Shown: positions 55,995 through 64,000 of the stretch, in pieces
Position numbering within the stretch: the first letter of the stretch is position 1
How the letters are laid out: each line of letters opens with the position of its first letter
Origin: Pseudomonadota bacterium
GTDB taxonomy: Bacteria > Pseudomonadota > Alphaproteobacteria > Caulobacterales > Caulobacteraceae
Direction: 5' to 3'
DNA length: 64,000 nt
Assembly: GCA_023409795.1 (NCBI GenBank)
Contig: JAEYQX010000169.1
Location: forward strand, 1-64,000
Position numbers and translations under genes: made by a program
The notes under the pieces: generated by a model
The model's database searches: none
Told to the model about the DNA's origin: nothing
Seen by the model: only the letters and a program-made list of their open reading frames with translations

Positions 55995-57105
55995 CTAGCG
56001 TGGCAGGACACTCAGAGGATCCACCGCGACGGGGTCATCACCACGCATCTGGCGGGTTTCAAAGTGCATCGAGGGGCGACCGTCACCGGCCGTCAGGCCG
56101 ACCGTGCCGATGACCTGGCCGGCCCGCACATCAGTGCCGTCACGCACCGTGGCCGAGCCCAGGTGGCCATAGACGGTGCGCCAGCCGTCGCGGTGGACGA
56201 TCAAGACCGTCAGCCCCTGCCCGACGATGTCATCGCCCACATAGGCTACGCGGCCATCGGCAGCAGCACGGACCTCGGCCCCGGCGGCTGCGCCGATGTT
56301 GATGCCATTATTGCGCTCGCCCATGCCCACCGGGCCGAAGCGGCGCAGGATGTCCCCGCGCACCGGCCATTGCAGCGGCAGACTGGCACTGAGCGCGCCG
56401 GGCTCGACCGGGGCCGTCGGAGCCGCCGGCTCGACGCGGGGTGCAGGCGGCAGGGCCGGGTTGCCGCTGGGCGGCGGGGGCGGCGGCGGCAGGACCCCGG
56501 CATTGGGCGTGCGCACGCCAACCGGCGACGGGCCCATGGCATAGGGATCGGTGCCACTGTCGATCGCAGTGTCGGGCAACAGGATCTTCTGGCCCACGCG
56601 AATGGCAGCGCTGGGTCCCAGGTTGTTGAGGTCGATCAGGGTCTGAACCGGCGTGCGGAAACGGCGGCCGACGCCCGAGATCGTGTCACCCGGCTGGATC
56701 TCATAGGTGGCACCCGGCATGACCTGGGTCGGCACCGGAGCGGGTGCCGGCGCAGGCGCGGGAGCCGGCGTCGGGGCCGGCGTGGCTGCGGGTGCTGGCG
56801 GAATAGGCCTGGCTGACCGTCGGCGGCAGGGCTCCGCCCTCGACACTGCCCGCCGGGGCGCGCACGCCCTGCTCCACCACCGGCGGGGTGGTGGCAGGCG
56901 GAGTGGCGGGCTGGCCGGTGTAATAGGGATTGCTGACCGGAGCCGTCGCCCCGGCCGGGGCCGGAGCCGGCGCAGAGGGACTGGACAGGATGTCCGTCGG
57001 ACGAACCGGATAGCGGGGCTCTCGCGGGTAGGTTGAACAGGCTGTGACCGTCAGCGCTCCGCCAACCACCACTGTCGCCCTGATCCAGCCAGCCATGCTG
57101 CTCAT
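55995..57105 (-). pseudogene. LysM/LytM lipoprotein gene (nlpD/dipM type), frameshifted
   Basis: Two overlapping frames together encode one protein. The first, from ATG 57105 behind AAGGAGGAG, gives a lipoprotein signal with lipobox VTAC and a Pro/Ala-rich region up to TVSQAY near 56804. The second continues with PPAPAATPAP, a LysM domain (YEIQPGDTISGVGRRF...LPDT), a poly-Pro linker and a LytM/M23 domain. One extra base near 56802-56803 separates them. The LytM motif reads NNGINIGAAAG in place of HxGxD, so it was already non-catalytic, like NlpD, EnvC or DipM, which activate cell-separation amidases. It could be a true mutation or a sequencing error. Confidence 0.8.
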
Positions 57106-57225
57106 GCGCCGCTCCTCCTTAACCATAAACTCGTGCCCTGTGTGACCCGGAATCCGGCCCAAGCCAACCCGTCAAAGGGCACCAAAGTGGGGCAAAAAGG
57201 TTAACCGGGCCGACAGAAGCGGGGC

Positions 57226-57870
57226 TCAGCCCTCTTTTGCCGTCCCCTCGACCAGGGGCACGAAGCGGACCTCGCACAGGCTTTCGCGGCGGAAGCTGCC
57301 GTCGGGCTGGCCGGTATAGCGGTTCAGCATCTGCACCGAGCCCCGCCCCACCGGTGCAACCAGGACGCCGCCCGGCTTGAGCTGCTTCAGCAGTTCGCGC
57401 GGCTCATGCGGCGAGGCCGCCGTGACCATGATCCGGTCAAAGGGGGCCTGCTCAAGCCACCCCTCCCCCCCGTCGCCGTGGCGGGTAAAGACATTCTCGA
57501 CGCCCAGTCGCTTCAGCCGGGCCTCGGCCTCCTGCAGCAGGCTCTTGTAGCGCTCGACCGAATAGACAAAGCGCGCCAACCGGCTCAGCACCGCGCACTG
57601 GTAGCCACTGCCGGTGCCGATCTCGAGCACCCGATGACGCGGCTGGACGTCCAGGGCCTGGGTCATCAGGCCGACGATGAAGGGCTGGCTGATCGTCTGG
57701 GCACAGTCGATCGGCAGGGCCTGGTCCTCCCAGGCCTGGTCCAGGAACTTCTCGTGGACGAAGACCGACCGGTCGATGGATTCCATGGCCTGGAGCACCC
57801 GCGCATCGGTCACCCCCTGCCGCCGCAGCGACAGGATCAGCCGGCCAGCACGGTCGTCAGCCAGGCTCAT
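57226..57870 (-). CDS. pcm: Protein-L-isoaspartate O-methyltransferase
   Basis: This 214-residue enzyme repairs isoaspartyl residues in ageing proteins. It has the N-terminal [17 protein letters not shown], the SAM motif [42 protein letters not shown] and the late [12 protein letters not shown]. All catalytic motifs are intact, unlike the paralogue at 28381-29010. The ATG overlaps the surE stop by four bases (ATGA), the usual serS-surE-pcm order of alphaproteobacteria. Confidence 0.96.
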   Translation of the reverse strand: MSLADDRAGRLILSLRRQGVTDARVLQAMESIDRSVFVHEKFLDQAWEDQALPIDCAQTISQPFIVGLMTQALDVQPRHRVLEIGTGSGYQCAVLSRLARFVYSVERYKSLLQEAEARLKRLGVENVFTRHGDGGEGWLEQAPFDRIMVTAASPHEPRELLKQLKPGGVLVAPVGRGSVQMLNRYTGQPDGSFRRESLCEVRFVPLVEGTAKEG

Positions 57871-58658
57871 TTTTCCTGGGGCCCTTTCGGCGGGGCACCG
57901 CCCAGCACCTTCTTCAGGTCATTGATCATGCGCATGTGGGTCAGGTCGATGTGAAGCGGCGTGACGGAGATCCGGCCCTCGTCCATGGCGCGAAGGTCGG
58001 TGCCCTGCGGATGTTCGTGCGGTTTCCCACGGAAAGCCATCCAGTAATAGTCACGGCCGCGCATATCCTGGCGGCGCACGGCGTGCAGTTCGCCGATGTC
58101 GCGGAAGCCCTGGCGCGTGACCTCGACTTCCTTGACCAGTTCGGGCGGCAGCTTGGGGAAGTTGACGTTCATGACCACGCCATCTTCCCACTCCTGCTCC
58201 AGCAGGCGGGCGATGATGCCGGGACCAAAGGCCTCGGCCGTCTCCCAGTGGGCCACCACGTCGTCGTGGAAACGCTCCAGCGACTGCGACAGGGCGATCG
58301 AGCGGATGCCGAAGGCCATGCCCTGCAGCGCGCCGGCCACCGTGCCCGAATAGGAAACATCCTCGCCCACATTGTGCCCGCGATTGACGCCCGACAGCAC
58401 CAGGTCAGGCTTTTCGGGCATCAGGTCGTTGACGGCCAGGATGACGCAGTCGGTCGGGGTGCCGGTCACGGCATAGCGCTTGTCGCCCAGCTTGTTGACG
58501 CGCAGCGGCTCAGTCAGGGTCAGGCCCCGGCCCTTGCCCGACTGCTCGACGGCCGGGGCCACGATCCAGACGTCGTCCGACAGGGTCCGGGCGATGTTTT
58601 CCAGGCAGGCCAGGCCCTCGGCGTCGATGCCGTCGTCGTTGGTCAGAAGAATACGCAT
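57867..58658 (-). CDS. surE: 5'/3'-nucleotidase SurE
   Basis: This 263-residue metal-dependent phosphatase of nucleoside monophosphates starts with [16 protein letters not shown], whose two Asp residues bind the metal. [20 protein letters not shown] and [23 protein letters not shown] follow. It lies nine bases downstream of serS and overlaps pcm. Confidence 0.97.
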   Translation of the reverse strand: MRILLTNDDGIDAEGLACLENIARTLSDDVWIVAPAVEQSGKGRGLTLTEPLRVNKLGDKRYAVTGTPTDCVILAVNDLMPEKPDLVLSGVNRGHNVGEDVSYSGTVAGALQGMAFGIRSIALSQSLERFHDDVVAHWETAEAFGPGIIARLLEQEWEDGVVMNVNFPKLPPELVKEVEVTRQGFRDIGELHAVRRQDMRGRDYYWMAFRGKPHEHPQGTDLRAMDEGRISVTPLHIDLTHMRMINDLKKVLGGAPPKGPQEK

Positions 58659-58667
58659 AAGGGCTCT

Positions 58668-59996
58668 TTAGGCAGCGGCGATGGCGGTCAGACCGCCCAT
58701 GTAGGGTTGCAGCACGGCGGGAACGGCGATCGAGCCGTCTTCACGCTGGTAGTTTTCCATCACGGCGACCAGGGTGCGGCCCACGGCCAGCCCCGACCCG
58801 TTCAGGGTGTGCAGATACTCGGTCTTCTTCTCACCGGCGCGCTTGAAGCGGGCGTCCATGCGGCGGGCCTGGAAGTCACCGCAGTTCGAGCACGAGCTGA
58901 TCTCGCGATAGGTGTTCTGGCTGGGCAGCCATACTTCGAGGTCATAGGTCTTCCGGGCCGAGAAGCCCATGTCGCCCTTACACAGCAGCACCTTGCGATA
59001 GGGCAGCTCCAGGGCCTGCAGCACGGCCTCGGCGCAGGCGGTCATACGCTCGTGCTCTGCCTCGGAATCCTCGGGCTTGCAGACCGAGACCAGCTCGACC
59101 TTCTGGAACTGGTGCTGGCGGATCAGGCCGCGCGTGTCACGCCCGGCCGAGCCGGCCTCGGCGCGGAAGCAATAGGTCAGCGCCGTCATACGGATCGGCT
59201 CAGCCACGTCCTCGTCGGCCAGCACCTGCTCGCGCACCAGGTTGGTCAGCGACACTTCGGCGGTCGGGATCAGCCAGCGGTTGCCCGCCTCGGCGTCGAC
59301 CTCGATCGCGGGATCACCATCGGCGGCGCGGAACAGGTCTTCCTTGAACTTCGGCAGCTGGCCCGTGCCGAACATGGTGTGGTCGCGCACCAGCAGCGGC
59401 GGGTTCACTTCCTGGTAGCCGTGCTTGTCGGTTTGCAGGTCCAGCATGAACTGGCCCAGCGCACGCTCCAGCCGCGCCAGCTGGCCCTTGACCACCGCAA
59501 AGCGCGAGCCGGACATCCTGGCCGCGCCTTCAAAGTCCAGCAGCTTCAAAGCCTCGCCCAGGTCGGCGTGGTCCTTGGCCGGGCCTTCGGTGCGCGGGGT
59601 GCCCCACCTGGCGACCTCGAGGTTGTCGTTCTCGTCCGCGCCATCGGGCACATCGGCGGCGGCCAGGTTCTTCAGGCCAGCCAGCAGGTCGCGCAGCTCG
59701 CCGCCCTTGGCCGCCTCGACCTCGCCCGCCGTGGCGATGTCGTTCTTGAGCGTCTCGACCTCGGCCTTCAGGCGCTCGGCCTCGGCCATGTCCTTCTTGC
59801 CCATGGCCGCGCCGATGGCTTTCGAGGCGGCGTTGCGCCTGGCCAGGGCTTCCTGGCCAGTCGTCTGGGCCGCGCGCAGCTCGACATCCAGGGCCAGGAT
59901 CTGGTCGACCACGGCCTGGGCGTCATCGACGCCGCGCGATGACCACCCGGCCACATAGGCCTGGGGATTTTCGCGGATCGCTCTGATGTCGTGCAT
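58668..59996 (-). CDS. serS: Seryl-tRNA synthetase
   Basis: This 442-residue class II synthetase has an N-terminal coiled-coil arm (about residues 30-100) and class II motifs: motif 2 [29 protein letters not shown] and motif 3 [20 protein letters not shown]. It is first in the serS-surE-pcm operon. Confidence 0.97.
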   Translation of the reverse strand: MHDIRAIRENPQAYVAGWSSRGVDDAQAVVDQILALDVELRAAQTTGQEALARRNAASKAIGAAMGKKDMAEAERLKAEVETLKNDIATAGEVEAAKGGELRDLLAGLKNLAAADVPDGADENDNLEVARWGTPRTEGPAKDHADLGEALKLLDFEGAARMSGSRFAVVKGQLARLERALGQFMLDLQTDKHGYQEVNPPLLVRDHTMFGTGQLPKFKEDLFRAADGDPAIEVDAEAGNRWLIPTAEVSLTNLVREQVLADEDVAEPIRMTALTYCFRAEAGSAGRDTRGLIRQHQFQKVELVSVCKPEDSEAEHERMTACAEAVLQALELPYRKVLLCKGDMGFSARKTYDLEVWLPSQNTYREISSCSNCGDFQARRMDARFKRAGEKKTEYLHTLNGSGLAVGRTLVAVMENYQREDGSIAVPAVLQPYMGGLTAIAAA

Positions 59997-60095
59997 GGTC
60001 GTGACCTATGGCTAGGCAGGTATCGGGAAGGCCCCTGCTCTACCTGCACCACCCGGCGCAATCAAACCCCGCACGACTGAAACCGGCGTAAGTTT

Positions 60096-61409
60096 TCAGT
60101 CGGCGCGGCGCGCCTGGACCTCGATCTCGACCTGAATGGCCGTGGACACCCAGTTTCCGGTGGCATCCGACGCCATGCCCAGGTCAAGCGCCGTGCGATC
60201 CAGCTCAAGCTGCCCCTTAACCATGGCCATGCCCGCGGCCTCGTCAAAGGTGAACGGCAGGACGACCGGCAGGCTGACCGCCTTGATTCGCAGCACGCCC
60301 TGGGCCTCGAAACGGTTGCCGCCCAGGTGACGAAAGGCGTCCGCCTCAAAGCGGGCGGTGGCGAACTGGCCGGGATTGAACCACTCGGCCCCCTTCAGGG
60401 CCCCATCCTTGGTCGCATCCCCGGTGCGGGCCGAAGCGGTCCTGACCGTCACCACGGCGCGCGAGCCCGCAAGATCGGCCGAGTCGAACCAGACCTCGGC
60501 CGTCCAGTCCTCGAACTGGCCCTTGAAGGCCTGGCCCGAGTGGGTGCCGGCAAAGCGGATGGCAGACTGGCCCCTGTCCACGCTCCAGGCCTGGGCCGTG
60601 CCGGGGACGGTGGCGGCATCGGCCACCACAGCGGCCTCGGCTGCACCGCTGGGGGCGGCGCTTGCGGTGTCCAGCGGCAGGGGACGGGCCAGAAGAGCTG
60701 CCAGCAGCCCCAGGGCCAGCACCAGGCTCACCCCCACCGAGCGCTCGAACCAACGCAGGCCGGCGCTGGCCTCGGGCGCGGGGCTCGCCTCGCCGTGCGG
60801 CAGAACCGGCACCATGTGCGCCAGCACGCCGTCGCGATTGATGAACTGGTGCTTCAGCACCGCACCGACGTGCAGGCCCACCAGGATCACGGCCCCCCAG
60901 GCCATCAGGCTGTGCGCGCTCATGGACATATGGCTGACGGTGCGGCGAACCGGCTCGGACGCCGCCTCGACCAGGCCAATGTGGGGGATGATGAACAGGC
61001 CGAACCAGCTGGTTGGCACCTCAAGCGCCTGGTCGGTCGAGACTGCCCATCCGCTGGACACATAGAGCCAGCCGGTCAGGGGCAGGCCCAGCATCAGGCC
61101 ATAGAAGGCGACGTGGGTGGCCCGGGCGGCAAACTGCTCCCAGGTCTTCATGCCGTTGGGCAGGGCCGGGACCGGATGGGTCAGACGCCACACCAGCCGC
61201 ACGACCGTCAGCGCCAGGATCAGGAAGCCCACCGCCTTGTGGACCTGGAAGACGCCATAGGCCAGGGCCTGGGTCTGGGGCTGCTCGATGGCCCCGGTCA
61301 TCCACCATCCCATGGGGATCATCGACAGGATGGCCACCGCGATCAGCCAGTGCAGGATGATGGCGACGGCGGAATAGCGATCTGGACGAACCGGCATGGG
61401 ACTACTCAT
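60096..61409 (-). CDS. Cytochrome b561-YceI fusion protein
   Basis: This protein of about 437 residues joins a four-helix cytochrome b561 domain (YSAVAIILHWLIAVAIL, FQVHKAVGFLIL, SMSAHSLMAWGAVILVGLHVGAVLKHQF, with haem-ligand histidines) to a C-terminal YceI lipocalin-like domain (WSVDRGQSAIRFAGTHSGQAFKGQF...LELDRTALDLGM) through a membrane segment and an Ala-rich linker. It probably passes electrons to or from a periplasmic isoprenoid quinone carried by YceI. ATG at 61409 is likely; 61397 is possible. A stand-alone YceI gene lies upstream. Confidence 0.88.
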   Translation of the reverse strand: MSSPMPVRPDRYSAVAIILHWLIAVAILSMIPMGWWMTGAIEQPQTQALAYGVFQVHKAVGFLILALTVVRLVWRLTHPVPALPNGMKTWEQFAARATHVAFYGLMLGLPLTGWLYVSSGWAVSTDQALEVPTSWFGLFIIPHIGLVEAASEPVRRTVSHMSMSAHSLMAWGAVILVGLHVGAVLKHQFINRDGVLAHMVPVLPHGEASPAPEASAGLRWFERSVGVSLVLALGLLAALLARPLPLDTASAAPSGAAEAAVVADAATVPGTAQAWSVDRGQSAIRFAGTHSGQAFKGQFEDWTAEVWFDSADLAGSRAVVTVRTASARTGDATKDGALKGAEWFNPGQFATARFEADAFRHLGGNRFEAQGVLRIKAVSLPVVLPFTFDEAAGMAMVKGQLELDRTALDLGMASDATGNWVSTAIQVEIEVQARRAD

Positions 61410-61422
61410 TCGGATACGGGAA

Positions 61423-61468
61423 GGGTTGAAAGAAAGGACGGGGTGGAGATGCCTCCCCCTCCCCGTCC
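61423..61468 (-). terminator. Terminator or attenuator between yceI and the b561-YceI gene
   Basis: The minus strand carries GGACGGGG...CCCCGTCC (8-bp outer stem, 17-base interior with further pairing GGAGG/CTCC), followed by TTTCTTTC. It would reduce read-through from yceI into the fusion gene. Confidence 0.6.
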
Positions 61469-61477
61469 CGTTTGGCA

Positions 61478-62176
61478 TCAGGCTGCCGGAGCGGCCTCGA
61501 CCTGCTGCACGAACTCGCCGTCAAAGCGGATGGTCACCTCGTCACCGACGGGGCCCAGCGCCATGCCGAAGTCAGTGCGCTTGAAGCGGCCTTCTGCGGC
61601 AAAGCCGATGGCCGGAACCGACATGAAGGGATGGCTTTCCAGGTCGCCGATGAAGGTGGCATCCAGGGTCACGGGCTTGGTGACACCCAGGAAGGTCAGG
61701 TCGCCAGTCACCTTGGCCGTGCGCGGGCCAGTCTGCTCAACCTTGGTGGACTTGAAGGTGATCTGGCCAAACTGGCCGGCGTTCAGGAAGGCCTTGTTGC
61801 GGGCGATGTCCTCGGACCAGCTGCCAAAGCCGGTGGCCGCATGGGTGCCGACATAGTCACCGGCATAGTGGGCATCGACCGAGGCGGGATCGATGGTCAC
61901 CTCGATCGAGCTCTTGGTCAGGTCATTGGTGTCCAGGGCCAGGACCGCGTCGAAACGGTTGAAGCGGGCCGTGTAGTTGGAAATGCCATTGTGCGGCAGC
62001 GACCACTGCAGCGAGGCGTGGGTGGGGTCCAGCTTGTAGGTGCCGGTCGGGGCCTTCAGCTCAACCGGAGCGGTCGAAGCGGCGGCGGTTTCGGCTTGCT
62101 GGGTGTTGGCGGGACTGTTGCACGCGGCCAGCAGGGCGGACGCGGCAACGGCGATAAATGCGGCTTGGATCTTCAA
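61478..62176 (-). CDS. yceI: YceI-family lipoprotein
   Basis: This protein of about 232 residues has a lipobox (LLAAC) and a YceI domain (GTYKLDPTHASLQWSLPHNGISNYTARFNRFDAVL, ATVTGDLTFLGVTKPVTLD-like, TDFGMALGPVGDEVTI). YceI proteins bind polyisoprenoids such as ubiquinone. The start is placed at TTG 62176, where GAGGTG lies at proper distance and the signal peptide then begins with LKIQAAFIA; ATG 62209 would give an abnormally long N-region. Confidence 0.85.
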   Translation of the reverse strand: MKIQAAFIAVAASALLAACNSPANTQQAETAAASTAPVELKAPTGTYKLDPTHASLQWSLPHNGISNYTARFNRFDAVLALDTNDLTKSSIEVTIDPASVDAHYAGDYVGTHAATGFGSWSEDIARNKAFLNAGQFGQITFKSTKVEQTGPRTAKVTGDLTFLGVTKPVTLDATFIGDLESHPFMSVPAIGFAAEGRFKRTDFGMALGPVGDEVTIRFDGEFVQQVEAAPAA

Positions 62177-62364
62177 GGCGACACCTCGGTCTGGCCCCTG
62201 GGGGCCCATGGTCAGGAAAGGTTGAGCGATCACATCGCTAATAGCAACTGTATATGTATCAGTTCTGGTTCGCACAAGTTGCTGGCGAAAAAATCTCTCG
62301 GGGGCCGCCGCCGGCCAAACCAGATGATGCCAAAGCCGCCGCCCCGCCCTATCGTGCGACTCAC

Positions 62365-64000
62365 ATGCCCATTCGTCGCCTTCCCCCCGAGACCGTAAAC
62401 CGCATCGCCGCTGGCGAAGTGGTCGAACGCCCGGCCAGCGCCATCAAGGAGCTGGTGGAAAATGCCCTGGACGCAGGGGCCAGCCGGATCGAGATTCAGG
62501 CTGACGGCGGGGGCCTGACGCGCATCCTGATCGCCGATGATGGCAAGGGGATTCCGCCCGACGAGCTGCCGCTGGCGGTCGAGCGCCACGCGACCTCCAA
62601 GCTTGAGGCCGACGACGCCGGTGACGTGGACCTGCTGCGGATCAATACCCTGGGCTTCCGGGGCGAGGCCCTGCCCTCGATCGGCTCGGTCGCCCGCCTG
62701 ACCATCACCAGCCGCGCCCGGGGCGAGGACGAGGCCTGGGCCATTACGGTCGAGGGCGGTGACCAGCGCCCGGTCGCGCCCGCCGGCTTCCCCGGTCCCC
62801 ACGGGGCGCGGGTCGAGGTCCGCGACCTCTTTTATGCGACCCCGGCCCGGCTCAAGTTCATGAAGTCCGAGCGCGCCGAGGCCATGGCGATTTCCGAGGA
62901 AATCAAGCGCCAGGCCATGGCCCACGAAGCGGTCGCCTTTACCCTGACCCTGGATGGCAAGACGACCCTGCGCCTGCCCGCCGAACATCCGGGCTTCGAG
63001 GGACGGCTGAAGCGCCTGGGAGCCCTGCTGGGGCGCGAGTTCGAGGCCAATGCCCTGCTGATCGACCAGGAGCGCGATGGCGTGCGGCTGTCCGGCTATG
63101 CGGGCCTGCCGACCTATTCGCGGGGCAATGCGGCGCACCAGTTCCTGTTCGTCAACGGCCGCCCGGTGCGCGACCGCCTGCTGCAGGGGGCCCTGCGCGG
63201 GGCCTATGCCGACTTCCTGGCCCGGGACCGACACCCGGCGGCGGCCCTGTTTATCGACATCGACCCGCTTTACGTTGACGTGAACGTCCACCCGGCCAAG
63301 GCCGAGGTGCGCTTCCGTGACCCCGCCCTGGTGCGCGGCCTGATCGTGGGCGGCCTGCGCCATGCCCTGCACGCCGCCGGTCACCGCGCCTCGACCACCG
63401 TGGCCGCCGATGCCCTGGCCGGTTTCCAGCCGCACACCGGCGTCCAGACCCAGAGCCAGTACCAGCCGACCCAGCCATCCGCGGCGGGCTTCTCGGTCTG
63501 GGAAGGCTGGTCCCGCCCGGCCGCAGCGGCCCAGGTCATTCCGGGCCTGTCAGAGCGGTCGGCCCGTGTGGAACACACCTGGTCGGGCCAGGCTGATGCG
63601 CCCAGCTTCCGCACCCTGGCGGAGGTCCAGGCCGAGCACGCCGGCCAGATCACGCCCCAGCCGACCGCCCCCATAGATCCCATCGACTATCCGCTGGGCG
63701 CGGCCCGGGGTCAGTTGCACGCCACCTATATCGTGGCCCAGACACGCGACGGCCTGGTCATCGTGGACCAGCACGCGGCCCACGAGCGCCTGGTCTATGA
63801 GAAGATGAAGGTGCAGATGGAGGGCGGCCACGTCACCCGCCAGGCCCTGCTGACGCCCGAGGTGGTCGAGCTTGACCCCGCCGAGGCCGAACGCGTCGCC
63901 GCCAAGGCTGAGGAACTGGCCGAGATGGGCCTGATCGTCGAGGCCTTTGGTGCCGGGGCCGTCCTGGTGCGCGAGACCCCGGCCCTGCTGGGCGACACCG
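62365..64000 (+). CDS. mutL: DNA mismatch repair protein MutL, 5' part
   Basis: The first 545 codons are in the window and the gene runs off the end. The GHKL ATPase motifs are intact: [22 protein letters not shown] and [13 protein letters not shown]. The C-terminal region contains [12 protein letters not shown], the DQHAxxExxxxE endonuclease motif of MutL from organisms without MutH, so it should nick the daughter strand in mismatch repair. A variable Gln/Pro/Ser-rich linker spans about residues 355-450. Confidence 0.97.
   Translation, partial: MPIRRLPPETVNRIAAGEVVERPASAIKELVENALDAGASRIEIQADGGGLTRILIADDGKGIPPDELPLAVERHATSKLEADDAGDVDLLRINTLGFRGEALPSIGSVARLTITSRARGEDEAWAITVEGGDQRPVAPAGFPGPHGARVEVRDLFYATPARLKFMKSERAEAMAISEEIKRQAMAHEAVAFTLTLDGKTTLRLPAEHPGFEGRLKRLGALLGREFEANALLIDQERDGVRLSGYAGLPTYSRGNAAHQFLFVNGRPVRDRLLQGALRGAYADFLARDRHPAAALFIDIDPLYVDVNVHPAKAEVRFRDPALVRGLIVGGLRHALHAAGHRASTTVAADALAGFQPHTGVQTQSQYQPTQPSAAGFSVWEGWSRPAAAAQVIPGLSERSARVEHTWSGQADAPSFRTLAEVQAEHAGQITPQPTAPIDPIDYPLGAARGQLHATYIVAQTRDGLVIVDQHAAHERLVYEKMKVQMEGGHVTRQALLTPEVVELDPAEAERVAAKAEELAEMGLIVEAFGAGAVLVRETPALLGDT

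Noticed and set aside
62242..62283. AGCAACT...AGTTGCT inverted repeat between yceI and mutL
   Set aside because: Arms of seven bases separated by 27 bases are too weak to support an operator or terminator.
62230..63435. 401-codon minus-strand open frame opposite mutL
   Set aside because: Shadow of mutL; the plus strand shows the full GHKL motif set.

Overview
The window is a GC-rich chromosomal segment of an alphaproteobacterium of the Caulobacteraceae, most likely Brevundimonas or a close relative. The evidence is a holdfast polysaccharide (hfs) cluster, a popZ gene beside valS, a fliX gene divergent from flgI-flgJ-flbY behind a sigma54-type promoter, a CC_3452-family secreted protein, a two-domain cold-shock protein and an alphaproteobacterial SOS box (GTTC-N7-GTTC) before uvrA. 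No phage, insertion sequence, rRNA operon or CRISPR array is visible.

Layout. 1-162 is the tail of arsC, followed by tRNA-Ser. 495-9144 is the holdfast cluster: initiating sugar transferase hfsE, flippase hfsF, a GT2 enzyme, deacetylase hfsH and a second GT2 in one tightly overlapping operon, convergent with hfsA-hfsB, which is divergent from the export channel hfsD. 9220-13474 holds tRNA-Pro, a DUF192 protein, a cold-shock protein, three identical tRNA-Glu genes, recJ and a lipoprotein. 13555-19829 holds PHA synthase phaC, argC, rplM-rpsI and a radical SAM protein. 19840-29010 holds an RlmD-like methyltransferase without its usual Fe-S cysteines, tlyA-valS, popZ, tolC and a degenerate PIMT. 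29148-30429 is a tRNA-rich stretch (Cys, Asn, Asn) with a TrmH-family methyltransferase.

31467-34564 is a compact regulated unit: a 2,4-dienoyl-CoA reductase (fadH), an NTF2-like protein and a PadR-family regulator, preceded by two palindromes, one of which sits directly against the fadH start codon and reads TATGCA-N6-TGCATA, like operators of the PadR-family regulator AphA. 34694-41118 carries a lipoprotein, a LOG-family hydrolase, gltX, dksA and flagellar genes. 41119-42790 is an ABC-F ATPase gene overlapped at its start by a short ORF with a strong ribosome binding site, possibly a leader peptide. 42918-48980 has a group III truncated haemoglobin, uvrA and trmFO. 49055-49567 encodes an IPTL-CTERM-like sorting substrate.

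49576-52180 is a sulfide/persulfide detoxification module: TauE/SafE exporter, rhodanese-DUF2892 protein and BigR-like persulfide sensor, divergent from a persulfide-dioxygenase-like hydrolase across a palindromic operator. 52187-64000 contains secF-secD-yajC, a frameshifted LysM/LytM lipoprotein gene (nlpD/dipM type), pcm-surE-serS, a cytochrome b561-YceI fusion, a YceI lipoprotein and the 5' part of mutL.

Most of the window is conserved core genome. The parts most worth testing are the fadH-padR unit and its operators, the overlapping ORF before the ABC-F gene, the loss of Fe-S cysteines in the RlmD-like enzyme, the frameshift in the LytM gene and the unusual composition of the hfs cluster.
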